Shown here: piece after piece, positions 1 to 8,465 of the stretch | Layout: every line of letters starts with the position of its first letter | How positions within the stretch are numbered: the stretch's first letter is position 1 | Source of the DNA: Candidatus Kuenenia stuttgartensis | Lineage (GTDB): Bacteria > Planctomycetota > Planctomycetia > Isosphaerales > Isosphaeraceae | Length of the DNA stretch: 50,247 bases | Direction of reading: 5' to 3' | NCBI GenBank assembly: GCA_945865635.1 | Contig: CAMBEP010000035.1 | Location: forward strand, 1-50,247 | The notes under the pieces: model-generated | The model's database searches: none | Told to the model about the DNA's origin: nothing | The model's input: the letters and a program-made list of their open reading frames with translations, nothing else | Position numbers and translations under genes: made by a program

Positions 1-171
1 GCCACCACCGGCTTTGGCATGGCAAACCCCCATGTTGCAGCCCGCCTTGGTCATGATCGGCACAACATCGTTCGAAAAGCTTACAGGGCCATCAACCGCT
101 CTTGATAGCTGTGGGAAAAGAATCGCAAGGATAAAGCTAAGTGCATAAATAATAGTGTGTTGAGTCGACAT
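1..171 (-). CDS. N-terminus of a secreted DUF1549/PSCyt1-type protein (partial)
   Basis: Only the first 57 codons are inside the window; the gene runs off the left edge. The start is the ATG at 171-169. Residues 1-26 form a signal peptide (hydrophobic core IIYALSFILAILF, then SRA). Next come VSFSNDVVPIMTKAGCNMG and VCHAKAGGG. The C-x4-C-H spacing is the variant haem-binding site that opens the large planctomycete proteins with PSCyt1, DUF1549 and DUF1553 domains, which are thought to be secreted or periplasmic and of unknown substrate. The family recognition is from memory of this N-terminal block; the domains themselves lie outside the window. Confidence is good for the gene, moderate for the family. 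Confidence 0.8.
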   Translation of the reverse strand, partial: MSTQHTIIYALSFILAILFPQLSRAVDGPVSFSNDVVPIMTKAGCNMGVCHAKAGGG

Positions 172-974
172 TGGCCGCCGATAGGTGCGATTTTGTAATG
201 GCATTTCGAATCGGCTCCGGACGGAAAGCTGTGACTAGGGCAGGAGAGATCGGCAGAGGAGGTGGGGGAGCCCCTGTGAATTAAGTTTAACACCTGTGGA
301 GACAATAACCAATAGCTGTTTAAAAATGGATCACATGAATACTTGTTCGGAACCGCTCGGAACGGCGCGGGTTATCAGCTCAAAATGTTCTTTAACAATC
401 TGCAATAAAAATGGTTAGGATGTTTAGTGCTACCGTGCGGTAGTCACGTCTGCGTGAGAAAAGCCGGTCTTGAATCTTTCTTTACGTTGGTTTGGATCCC
501 AAGTGTTTGGTTTTTAAGGCTTTTCGCCTAGATTACGTGATTGATTCAATCGGACTTTTAAGTTTTAGGATCCATCCCAAAAAAATGGCACTTGGCAACG
601 ACTGATCCTGAAATGGCCACACGTCTTGGACTATGACACGCGATTCACCCATGATAATGGAAAAAATAGAATGGCCATGGTCGGACGACTCCCAGTTTGA
701 AAAAAAGAAACCAATCGTGGCCATGACTTCTGGTCAAAGGATGACTACCTACGGGCCTGATTCACAAAATGAATCAGGTCCCGAGCGAGTTTCGGTCGTT
801 GGACTGGATGGCCTTTTTTATTGGATTCAGAGCTATCAAACCCTATGTAAATGGTCATAAAAGCGTTTGAAACAGGCCAGCTCAGGCGACATTTTTCTTG
901 ACCTTGCGTGGCTTTTGGGCCTACAATTACGGATTGAAATTGATGTGCCGCAATGAGAATTCTGAGAGAGCCGA
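172..974. other. Long intergenic region with one hairpin and one promoter
   Basis: About 800 bases lie between the divergent DUF1549-type gene and the exoribonuclease gene. The short frames here have no ribosome binding site or recognisable protein. Two items stand out: an inverted repeat at 753-781 (perfect 9-bp stem CCTGATTCA/TGAATCAGG, loop CAAAA, extended by three further pairs including one G-T), and the promoter at 898-927. The hairpin has no T-run, so it is not a clear terminator. Confidence 0.5.
898..927 (+). promoter_or_regulatory. Sigma70-like promoter for the YhaM-type gene
   Basis: TTGACC (898-903), an 18-base spacer, then TACAAT (922-927). Each hexamer differs from the consensus at one position. 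Transcription would start about 40 bases before the ATG at 975. Confidence 0.55.
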
Positions 975-1979
975 ATGAGCCGACGATTTGTCAATGAGCT
1001 GAATAATGGCGATAACGTGGACGACGTCTTTCTGGTCGTTCAAAAGCAGACGCGAGCCAATCGTCAGGGCAATCCCTACTTGTTTTTAGAGCTTCGTGAC
1101 CGGACCGGCTCGATCGATGCCCGGCTCTGGAACATTCCGGAAAACTCGGCACTTGGCTTCAATGAAGGCGACTATGTTCACGTACGTGGCAAGGTGCAGG
1201 TCTTCCAAGGTGCCTTGCAGATGATTATGACCTATCTGGAGCCCCACAACGGTGCGGGCATTGAAGCGGCCGACTTTATTCCGCAGTCGCATGTCAATCC
1301 AGTGCTCTTGCTCAAGCAGCTTCGCGAAATTCTTTACAAGATCAACAATGTGCACCTGAAGGCGCTTTGTGATGCGATTTTGATGGACGAAGAGTTGATC
1401 TCGAAATTGATGTCCGCCCCGGCAGGCATTAAAAACCATCACGCTTATCACGGTGGCCTGTTAGAGCATGTGGTGACCCTGATTATGGTCTCCCACCGGA
1501 TTTTGCCGTTTTATCCGATCGTGGATTCCGATCTTTTGGTCGTTGGTATTTTGCTCCACGATTTGGGCAAGGTGGATGAACTCGCGTACGACCGGACCTA
1601 TTCCTACACGGACGAGGGCCAGTTGATCGGGCACCTGGTGATGGGTGTCGAGATGCTCACGGCCAAAATCAAGGAAGCGGAAAAGCTGACCGACGAACCA
1701 TTTCCAACCGAACTGGCCTTGCGGCTCAAGCACATGATCGTGAGCCATCATGGTACCCTTGAATTTGGTTCCCCGAAAGTGCCAATGACCCCGGAAGCCT
1801 TGTTCTTGCATCATATTGATAACCTGGACGCCAAGCTTCACGCCATTACCAAAGAGCTTGAAGACCACCCACATCGCGATAGTACTTGGACACCATACCA
1901 AAACAGCCTGAATCGACGGCTTTTCAAGGGTGCTGGTGCTGAGGCTTTAGGGAATTCCATGGTAAATTCAGACGAGTGA
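975..1979 (+). CDS. 3'-5' exoribonuclease, YhaM family (OB-fold plus HD domain)
   Basis: 334 residues, the usual size of YhaM-type enzymes. An OB-fold nucleic-acid-binding domain fills residues 1-90 (RQGNPYLFLELRDRTGSIDARLW). An HD phosphohydrolase domain follows: HHAYHGGLLEHVVTL around residues 155-170, the metal-binding HD pair in LLHDLGKVDEL near 195, and MIVSHHG near 255. Known members digest RNA (and ssDNA) from the 3' end in the cytoplasm with Mn2+. A purine-rich stretch (GAGAGAG) precedes the ATG. RNase R follows 134 bases downstream on the same strand, so two 3'-5' exonucleases sit together and may be co-transcribed. The C-terminal 25 residues are not recognised. Confidence 0.88.
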   Translation: MSRRFVNELNNGDNVDDVFLVVQKQTRANRQGNPYLFLELRDRTGSIDARLWNIPENSALGFNEGDYVHVRGKVQVFQGALQMIMTYLEPHNGAGIEAADFIPQSHVNPVLLLKQLREILYKINNVHLKALCDAILMDEELISKLMSAPAGIKNHHAYHGGLLEHVVTLIMVSHRILPFYPIVDSDLLVVGILLHDLGKVDELAYDRTYSYTDEGQLIGHLVMGVEMLTAKIKEAEKLTDEPFPTELALRLKHMIVSHHGTLEFGSPKVPMTPEALFLHHIDNLDAKLHAITKELEDHPHRDSTWTPYQNSLNRRLFKGAGAEALGNSMVNSDE

Positions 1980-2113
1980 CAAGTCTGGTTGACTTTGATG
2001 GCCTTCACTCGACTTTCTCAGAGATGATTTCAATCGGTGGCTGATTTTGTGAAATCGGCCACGGTTGTTCGCGAACGTTTCTCGAAATTATTCGCCGGGA
2101 GGCGTGATCGAAT

Positions 2114-4642
2114 ATGTCGGAATTTGAAGAATCTGAAGAACTTGCAGACGAACCCACAATTCTCCCCATGGACTTGGATTTGGGGCCGGATCAAAGCCAA
2201 TCCACAGCACCCAGAAACCATGCCAAGGTGCTTGAGCCTGACATGGCTGAAATCTGGCCTCTGATTCGCCAGGTTCTAACGGATCACAGAGGCCAAAGTC
2301 TTACAGTTAAGGCACTTGCCAGACGTCTGAATTTCGACTCGATTCAGAGTATTACGCTCAGGCGAGCAGTAAAGAAACTGCTCAAGTCGGGCAAGATCGT
2401 GATGGCGGGTGGAAAAACCCTGGCCTTGCCGACCAAATTGGCGAGCAAAGAGCCAATTCGGATTCTGAAACGTCCGGAGGGCGAAGCCACTCGTCCTGAA
2501 AATCTGATCAGAGGCATTTTCAAGCGACACCCGCGCGGATTTGGCTTTCTCAGGCCGATGGATAAGCTTGGTGCAGGTTCGAAGCAGTTTGATCTTTTTG
2601 TCGCACCTGGCGATACGGCTGATGCGGCCACTGGCGATGAAGTGCTCGTCAAGCGCGTCAAAAGCACAAAATCTAAAGGGGCGGGCGAGGCCAGAATTGT
2701 CGAAATTCTGAAGCGATCTGCCGGCAAGTTTGTAGGCACTTATTATGAAGAGCGTGGAGTCGGCTGGGTGCGGATCGACGGCACACAGTTTCCCGAGCCA
2801 CTTGAACTAGGCGACCCAGGGGCAAAACGTGTCAGGCCCGAAGATAAGGTTGCCGTTGAAATCACGCGATATCCGACCATGGATCGCCGAGGGGCTGCCG
2901 TCATTGTGGCCGTGCTTGGTCAGCACGGCAAAAAGGGCGTTGAAACACAGATGATTCTGCACGCCTATGAGCTCGATCCGGAGTTCTCACTCGAAGTTCA
3001 GGCTGAGGCAAGGGCACATGCCCGACTCTTTGAAGCCATGCTCGCCGAGAATAAATTCCCCAACAGGACAAACTTTCGCGATGATCTGATTGTCACGATC
3101 GACCCAGCCAAAGCTCGCGATTTTGACGATGCCATCAGCCTGCATCAATACGAAAACGGCCATTGGCGGCTGCGTGTTCACATTGCAGATGTCTCGGCCT
3201 TTGTCGAAACCGACAGCATTCTCGACACGGAAGCACGACGACGCGGCAATTCCGTCTATCTGCCAGACCTGGTCGTACCAATGCTGCCCGAGATCATTTC
3301 CAACAGTCTTGCAAGTCTTCAGGCTGGTGAGCCAAGGCTGGCGGTCACGGTTGAGATCCACTTCTCTTCAGAAGGAATTGTGACCAGTTCGGAAGTGCAT
3401 CGGTCCGTGATACTTGTCCGCCAGCGATTTAGTTATGAGCAGGCTTTTGTGGTCATGATGACTCCGCCCGATCAGCCGGTTGCCGATCAGGTTGTTGCCG
3501 ATGATGTTCGGCGGCTCCTTGAACGGATGCACCGGCTGGCCATGATCTTGCGGGAGCGTCGGTTTCATCGTGGAGCGCTCGAGCTCAATCTGCCGGAAAT
3601 TCAGTTGACGCTTGATGACGATGGCCGGGCCAAGGGCGCGCAGCTTGTCGTCAATGACGTGAGCCATCAAGTCATTGAAGAATTCATGCTCGCGGCCAAC
3701 GAAGCAGTGGCCCGCCAGATCACCCAGGCCGAAGTGCCGTTCCTGAGACGTGCCCACCCTGATCCAGATCCCATAAAGCTCAAAGACCTTGCCGCATTCG
3801 CAGAAGAGGTCGGTTTTCATGTGGCTGACCCCGAAAGCCGCTTCGAGCTTCAGAAGTTGCTGAAAGAAACCGCCGGCAAGCCTGAACAACATGCCATTCA
3901 CTATGGGCTTTTGAGAAGCCTCAAGCAAGCGACTTACACGCCTGAGGAAATCGGCCACTATGCCTTGGCCAGTAAGGACTATTGCCACTTCACAAGCCCT
4001 ATCCGAAGGTATCCCGATCTGGTCTCTCATCGTCAGATTCTGGACCTGATCCGGGGCAGGAAACCATTCTCCGATTTTGACGAACTGGCGGCCATTGGCG
4101 AGGAATGCACCCGTACGGAACGCAAAGCCGCTTCGGCTGAGCGTGAGCTGATCAAACTCAAAATCCTGCTCCACTTACAGGATCATGTCGGTGAGGTGTT
4201 TGAATCCATCATCACCGGCGTGGAAGATTATGGCTTCTACTCGCAATTGGTCGAGTGGCCGATCGATGGGTTGGTACGCCTCGAAAATCTTGGTTCGGAT
4301 TCGCTCTGGTATTATGAAGAGGCCAGCCGCTCGATTATTGCGAAGCGGGGTGGTCAAAAATATCGACTTGGGGATCGAACCAAGGTGCGGATTGCGGATA
4401 TCGATATTGAACGCAGGGAGCTCTTCTTGATTCCTGCAGAACTTCCTTGGAATCCGATGGTTCCGTTCGTTCGACGGGCAATCGCACCGCCCATGGGCGG
4501 CGGTCGTCCAGGCCCAAGGAGACCGGAGGACCAGGATCAGCCGAAACGCAAGTTCGACGGTGGTCGATCCAAATCCCAGCCGCCAAAGATGAACTCCCAA
4601 GGCCGCATCAAGGGCGGCAAGAAGTCGAAAAAGAAGAGATAA
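2114..4642 (+). CDS. rnr: Ribonuclease R
   Basis: 842 residues, within the RNase R range. It degrades structured RNA processively from the 3' end. Order of parts: an acidic N-terminal segment (1-35), a winged-helix region (about 45-110) including VKALARRLNF, cold-shock OB domains (about 130-290) with the RGFGFLRP signature, the RNB catalytic domain with its metal-binding Asp cluster DPAKARDFDDAI near residue 335, a second conserved block HFTSPIRRYPDL near 630, an S1 domain (about 690-770), and a Lys/Arg-rich tail ending GGKKSKKKR. The basic tail and S1 domain favour RNase R over RNase II. The ATG at 2114 has GGGAGG about 10 bases upstream. A strong terminator follows at 4648-4700. Confidence 0.95.
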   Translation: MSEFEESEELADEPTILPMDLDLGPDQSQSTAPRNHAKVLEPDMAEIWPLIRQVLTDHRGQSLTVKALARRLNFDSIQSITLRRAVKKLLKSGKIVMAGGKTLALPTKLASKEPIRILKRPEGEATRPENLIRGIFKRHPRGFGFLRPMDKLGAGSKQFDLFVAPGDTADAATGDEVLVKRVKSTKSKGAGEARIVEILKRSAGKFVGTYYEERGVGWVRIDGTQFPEPLELGDPGAKRVRPEDKVAVEITRYPTMDRRGAAVIVAVLGQHGKKGVETQMILHAYELDPEFSLEVQAEARAHARLFEAMLAENKFPNRTNFRDDLIVTIDPAKARDFDDAISLHQYENGHWRLRVHIADVSAFVETDSILDTEARRRGNSVYLPDLVVPMLPEIISNSLASLQAGEPRLAVTVEIHFSSEGIVTSSEVHRSVILVRQRFSYEQAFVVMMTPPDQPVADQVVADDVRRLLERMHRLAMILRERRFHRGALELNLPEIQLTLDDDGRAKGAQLVVNDVSHQVIEEFMLAANEAVARQITQAEVPFLRRAHPDPDPIKLKDLAAFAEEVGFHVADPESRFELQKLLKETAGKPEQHAIHYGLLRSLKQATYTPEEIGHYALASKDYCHFTSPIRRYPDLVSHRQILDLIRGRKPFSDFDELAAIGEECTRTERKAASAERELIKLKILLHLQDHVGEVFESIITGVEDYGFYSQLVEWPIDGLVRLENLGSDSLWYYEEASRSIIAKRGGQKYRLGDRTKVRIADIDIERRELFLIPAELPWNPMVPFVRRAIAPPMGGGRPGPRRPEDQDQPKRKFDGGRSKSQPPKMNSQGRIKGGKKSKKKR

Positions 4643-4647
4643 GTCTG

Positions 4648-4700
4648 AAAAAAATGGCTCGTACGGCTGACCTGAAGAGGATGCCGTAAGAGCCTTTTTT
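4648..4700 (+). terminator. Bidirectional intrinsic terminator after rnr
   Basis: GGCTCGTACGGC (4656-4667) pairs with GCCGTAAGAGCC (4683-4694), with one mismatch. TTTTTT follows on the plus strand, and an A-run at 4648-4654 gives a T-run on the minus strand. It can serve both rnr and the convergent aldehyde dehydrogenase gene. Confidence 0.8.
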
Positions 4701-4727
4701 AATTTACTTTCATAGACCAATGGTCGA

Positions 4728-6203
4728 TCAGCCTCTGAGCCCAATCGAGACGTATTTTGTTTCGAGATAGCTTTCGAGGCCTTCGATACCCAGTTCGCGG
4801 CCGAGCCCCGATTCTTTCATCCCACCAAACGGGCATTGAGGGGTGGCTGGAACTGGGTCGTTGATCCCAATGATACCAGCCTCAAGGCCTTCGGCCATTC
4901 GGGTTGCGGTTGTCAGGTCGTTTGTAAAAACATAGGCAGCAAGGCCATAAGGTGTGTTATTGGCGGCTGCGATGACTTCCTCAAGGCTGCCAAAGCTCAG
5001 CAGTGGCATGACAGGAGCAAACGGCTCTTCGTTGAGGATGCGCATGGACTTATCAACATTCGCCAAAACTGTCGGCTCATAATAGAAGCCACGATCGAAC
5101 TTGGACGACCGGCAGCCTCCAATCAATACGGACGCCCCATGGCTCTTGGCATCGTCCACCAATTCCTGGGCTTTTGAGAGAGCCTTGGCCTCAAACATGG
5201 GCCCGACCTGGGTGCCTGGTTCCAAACCATTTCCCATTTTGAGGTTGCGGGCGATTTCAACGGCAGTTTCCGTGAATTCCCTGGCGATCTTTTCGTGGAT
5301 GAAAAATCGCGATGGGCTGATACAGACCTGGCCATTATTGCGGAACTTTCCAAGCACAGCGGCTTGTGCCACCTGAGCAACATCAGCATCGGGAAAGACG
5401 ATCAAAGGGGCGTGGCCGCCCAGTTCCATACTCATGCGTTTCACGTGGTCGGCGGACCGGCGGATCAACTCCTTGCCGACCTCGGTTGAGCCTGTAAAAC
5501 TGATCTTGCGAACGGCTTGATGCTCAAAAAGTGCGTCTGCAAATTCCCGACTCGAACCAATGTAAAGGTTGGCAACACCTGCTGGAAGTCCCGCGGCCTC
5601 AAGACATTCAAACAGGCCAATGAGTGAAAGCGGGGTTTGGTCAGCCGGCCGGCTCACCACGGTGCAACCCACGGCCAGGGCAGGGGCGATCTTGCGGCTC
5701 GCCAAAGCCATTGGGAAGTTCCAGGGCGTAATGGTCCCTACCACACCCACTGGGTGCGAGATCGCCATGTGTCGTTTGTTCATGACAGAATTGGGAATGA
5801 TTCTGCCGTAGGATCGCTTGGCTTCCTCGGCGAACCATTCAAACGTGTCGGCCGTCTGCATGACCTCCGCACGGGCTTCCGGCACTGGCTTGCCCTGTTC
5901 CATGGTCATGGTACGGGCCAGCGAGTCTGCCCGCTCGCGAATGATCTCAGCCGTCTTCTTCAGAATCTTGGCCCGATCATAAGCCGTCAGGGCCCTCCAT
6001 GAAGGGAATGTCTTAACCGCTTGAGCAACAGCAAGATCCGCATCTGCACGCCGGCCATGTGACACCGTTGCCAGCACAGATTCATCGGCTGGATTGATCA
6101 CGTCCAGGTGCCCACCACCAATGGCTTCAACCCATTGTCCACCAATGAATAAGCGTCGTTGAACCGGGGTCGTTACGGTGTTGTCGGTTGCAGTCGCGGA
6201 CAT
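4728..6203 (-). CDS. NAD(P)-dependent aldehyde dehydrogenase (succinate-semialdehyde dehydrogenase type)
   Basis: 491 residues from the chosen ATG at 6203, which has GGAG 10 bases upstream. A further in-frame ATG at 6251 would add 16 residues that do not resemble the family. The ALDH hallmarks are present: TITPWNFPMA, the cofactor-binding FTGSTEVGKEL, the catalytic Glu in SMELGGHAPLIVF, the nucleophilic Cys in NNGQVCISPSRF, and EEPFAPVMPLL near the C-terminus. The ending PFGGMKESGLGRELGIEG with LETKY is typical of GabD-like enzymes that oxidise succinate semialdehyde to succinate. Exact substrate is inferred from that resemblance only. It lies 58 bases downstream of the DUF1080 gene on the same strand, with no obvious metabolic link. 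Confidence 0.88.
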   Translation of the reverse strand: MSATATDNTVTTPVQRRLFIGGQWVEAIGGGHLDVINPADESVLATVSHGRRADADLAVAQAVKTFPSWRALTAYDRAKILKKTAEIIRERADSLARTMTMEQGKPVPEARAEVMQTADTFEWFAEEAKRSYGRIIPNSVMNKRHMAISHPVGVVGTITPWNFPMALASRKIAPALAVGCTVVSRPADQTPLSLIGLFECLEAAGLPAGVANLYIGSSREFADALFEHQAVRKISFTGSTEVGKELIRRSADHVKRMSMELGGHAPLIVFPDADVAQVAQAAVLGKFRNNGQVCISPSRFFIHEKIAREFTETAVEIARNLKMGNGLEPGTQVGPMFEAKALSKAQELVDDAKSHGASVLIGGCRSSKFDRGFYYEPTVLANVDKSMRILNEEPFAPVMPLLSFGSLEEVIAAANNTPYGLAAYVFTNDLTTATRMAEGLEAGIIGINDPVPATPQCPFGGMKESGLGRELGIEGLESYLETKYVSIGLRG

Positions 6204-6261
6204 CGTTTGCTTGCTCCAGAAGGATCGGATTTGATTGTGAGAATGGATCATACCAGAATGA

Positions 6262-7035
6262 TCAAGAAACCGGGCGATCTGTTAGTGGTCTGACCTTCAC
6301 ATTGCGGAAGGCGACCGGGCCATGATCGCCTTGCAAAAAGATTGGCCCCTGCGCCACTTCAGGCAAAACATAAGCATGGCCTGTCGGGCTTGGAACTGTC
6401 AGATTCCGGTGCACTTCTTGACCATTGATGAGCACTTTTTCGAATTTCGCAGAAGCAATTTTCTTGCCATTGGCATCAAACTTCGGGGCACGAAACAGAA
6501 TATGCATTGATTGCCATTGGCCTGGAGGGGCGGACGGATTCACTTTGGCAGGATAGCCTTTGTCAATATGGTGATACCTCGGCAAAAGTTCGGCTCTGGG
6601 ATATACGCCACCCATGCCTGAAGCGTCGAATTTTTCTTTTGCAACCCCATGCGAATCATAGATCTGGATCTCATAGAGGCCCTGGAGTTTGATCCCGGAA
6701 TTGGAGCCTTTGGGAACATTGAAATCGAGCATCACTTCCAGATCGCCAAACGCCTGATGACTCACCAAATTATTTGTTCGACCGCTCGGCCCATTCACCC
6801 AAATGCCTGTTTTCTCGGTTGTTTCCGTCCATTTCAGTTGATTCGGTCGGGCCGCATCCAAGGTCACCGATGCCGCCTGCTTCCAATAGCCACGCGGTTT
6901 GATGAATGCTTCGAGGCCGTTGGATGTGCCGCCGATCAAATCGATCCAGCCTTCGTCGGCGGCCTGGGTTTTGATGACCAGCGAACCGGAACAGCACGAC
7001 AAGCAGGCGAGTTTGGCGAAATCTCTTCGATGCAT
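6262..7035 (-). CDS. Secreted DUF1080 protein (3-keto-disaccharide hydrolase-like)
   Basis: 257 residues from the ATG at 7035. A TTG-initiated extension to 7077 is possible in frame, but the ATG directly gives MHRRDFAKLACLSCCSG, a signal sequence with a twin Arg. The rest is a single DUF1080 jelly-roll domain: LIGGTSNGLEAF, VSHQAFGDLEVMLDF, SNSGIKLQGLYEIQIYDSHG, the SGMGGVYP block and GPIFLQGDHGPVAFRNV. DUF1080 proteins are very abundant in planctomycetes, and characterised relatives act on 3-keto-glycosides. The product is probably exported and acts on sugars or polysaccharide breakdown products. No clear ribosome binding site is visible before the ATG. Confidence 0.85.
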   Translation of the reverse strand: MHRRDFAKLACLSCCSGSLVIKTQAADEGWIDLIGGTSNGLEAFIKPRGYWKQAASVTLDAARPNQLKWTETTEKTGIWVNGPSGRTNNLVSHQAFGDLEVMLDFNVPKGSNSGIKLQGLYEIQIYDSHGVAKEKFDASGMGGVYPRAELLPRYHHIDKGYPAKVNPSAPPGQWQSMHILFRAPKFDANGKKIASAKFEKVLINGQEVHRNLTVPSPTGHAYVLPEVAQGPIFLQGDHGPVAFRNVKVRPLTDRPVS

Positions 7036-7451
7036 GGGTTTTACGATCCGTATCAAGGGGGGGGGATGCCGGAGCAATACTGGGGGCGTGTTACATAGGA
7101 TTGTCGCTTGAAAGCCGCTCCTTCACAAGAGCCACAAAATTGGGAATGCGGGGCCCCTCCAAAATCATTGGAATTTCTGACCTGAAGAATCTGGATAAAG
7201 TGGATGATCGGATCATGCGGATCATGACATGTGCAAATTCGATCCACGATTTGCCAAAATACGACTTGCCTTTCCGTCTGGACAGTTGGTATTGCAACGA
7301 TTATGACTGCGTTAGCGATATTTTATCCTGTTTACGAACCTTACAATCAATTCAAACGGCACTCTTTTTTTGATAGAATCAAAACGCCCAGATTTTCTAC
7401 AGGATATATTTCCCCTAGTCCGATCTTATTCACTAATAGGAGTGATCGAAT
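7036..7451. other. Intergenic region before the P-type ATPase cluster
   Basis: The 416 bases between the divergent DUF1080 gene and the first small gene of the transporter cluster hold no convincing ORF. An inverted repeat TTTTGAT-AGA-ATCAAAA (7368-7384) lies 68 bases before the start at 7452 and could be an operator. No good -35/-10 pair was found. Confidence 0.4.
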
Positions 7452-7772
7452 ATGTCAGAAGCAACGACTGCAACCAATTCCGACCCATTGGCGGGTGTGG
7501 CCCAGGCCATGGCCAATGCGGTTGAGGCCGCTCGATCAGGTGTGACGGATGCTGCTGAATCTGCTCGTGGTGCGGTTCCGCGTGTGAGCATGTTCCTTTC
7601 ACGAATGGCTTACACCACCAGTTATGCCGTAAGCTATGGCGTGGTCTTCCCGACAGTTTTCGTTGGCCAGTTCATTCCTAAGAACAATGCTCTGGTACAC
7701 GGCTTGGTGGATGGTTCGCATGCTGCTCGCGATGCGGTTTCGAGCATGCGGGACAAGTCGCTCGTCAAGTGA
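7452..7772 (+). CDS. Small Ala-rich membrane-associated protein, first gene of the transporter cluster
   Basis: 106 residues with no family I recognise. Residues 1-45 are Ala-rich and predicted amphipathic helix (VAQAMANAVEAARSGVTDA). Residues 50-75 are hydrophobic and aromatic (YTTSYAVSYGVVFPTVFVGQ), probably a membrane segment or hairpin, and a second Ala-rich helix follows (DGSHAARDAVSSM). A good ribosome binding site (AATAGGAG) precedes the ATG. With the next gene it forms a pair of small Ala-rich proteins ahead of a P-type ATPase. That arrangement resembles, by analogy only, the PacL (DUF1490) scaffold proteins encoded next to mycobacterial metal ATPases. Confidence 0.75.
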   Translation: MSEATTATNSDPLAGVAQAMANAVEAARSGVTDAAESARGAVPRVSMFLSRMAYTTSYAVSYGVVFPTVFVGQFIPKNNALVHGLVDGSHAARDAVSSMRDKSLVK

Positions 7773-7922
7773 CTTGTTGAAGGTCAGAGGTAATCGCCGC
7801 GGATTCGGCGATTACAGGTTTTATGGGAATCGATTTGAACAAAGTCGGTTCCGGCCTCGAATAACAAATGGCAAGTCATAGGATCAGTTCCCAGATTTTG
7901 CCGAATGTGGGAGGGCGAAGGA

Positions 7923-8252
7923 ATGCCTGTTACACGTTCCGAAGCGATGTTCTTTGCAGGTGGTCTGGCAGCAGGTGTTGCTGCTGTGGCTGCGTATCCT
8001 TGGTTGAAGCGTCATTTGGAGCCGATTTTGGATCAATCCAAAGCGGGTTCAGGTGAATCTGGTTCGGAGTTGGGTCGGAAGTTGGCTGAGACAGTGGACC
8101 AGTTCCTTCAGAGTGCTCCGAATGTTGCAGAAGCCGGTGCATCCGGTTTGGCGGCAGGAGTGAGTGCTGCTCGAAGAATGGCCGAAGCGGTCAAAAAAGC
8201 CGCATCGGATATTCCGGTTCCAGCCAGCACAAATTCGACACAAGCCGCCTGA
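7923..8252 (+). CDS. Small one-helix protein, PacL/DUF5132-like in layout
   Basis: 109 residues. The ATG at 7923 is preceded by GGAGGGCGAAGGA, which decides it over the TTG/GTG extensions. Residues 6-28 are a transmembrane helix (SEAMFFAGGLAAGVAAVAAY followed by PWLK), then comes an Arg/His turn. The remainder is a long Ala-, Ser- and Glu-rich segment with amphipathic helices (AAGVSAARRMAEAVKKAASD). This N-terminal helix plus Ala-rich tail is the layout of mycobacterial PacL and of DUF5132 proteins, small partners of metal-transporting P-type ATPases. PacL's C-terminal metal-binding His/Asp motif is not seen here. Function as an ATPase scaffold is inference from layout and neighbourhood. Confidence 0.75.
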   Translation: MPVTRSEAMFFAGGLAAGVAAVAAYPWLKRHLEPILDQSKAGSGESGSELGRKLAETVDQFLQSAPNVAEAGASGLAAGVSAARRMAEAVKKAASDIPVPASTNSTQAA

Positions 8253-8301
8253 ATGGTTGACGGCCAAACCGTGAACTGAATCGGGGGGTAAATCGTTCTG
8301 A

Positions 8302-8403
8302 ATCAAGCGTTCTCTTCCAGGAAGTCAGGATGGATCAAGGCTTACAAGGCCTTAGGGTTCATCCGGGTGACGGTGAAAAAGCGATCCGACCCGAACGCTT
8401 GAT
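8302..8403 (+). promoter_or_regulatory. Candidate structured RNA leader before the P-type ATPase gene
   Basis: An 11-bp perfect stem (8302-8312 with 8393-8403; ATCAAGCGTTC/GAACGCTTGAT) closes an 80-base insert. Inside are GGATC (8332-8336) pairing with GATCC (8383-8387), then the hairpin AAGGC/GCCTT (8337-8341 with 8349-8353). The helices nest without conflict, as in a multi-branched RNA. The element lies 62 bases before the ATPase start. I do not recognise it as a known riboswitch. It could also be processed or act as DNA. Confidence 0.45.
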
Positions 8404-8465
8404 CACTTGAGCTTGTAGAGCAGGGGAGAGCGGCTGGTTCTGACTGAAACCCTTTAGGATTCGAA

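Noticed and set aside
633..860. 75-codon frame in the first intergenic region
   Set aside because: No ribosome binding site, no family likeness, and it contains the 753-781 hairpin.
3368..4174. 268-codon frame antisense to rnr
   Set aside because: It lies fully inside the RNB domain of RNase R and is a by-product of codon structure.
8302..8403. Known metal riboswitch (yybP-ykoY or czcD type)
   Set aside because: Helices are present but I cannot find the conserved core sequences of either class, so only a new or unrelated structure is claimed.
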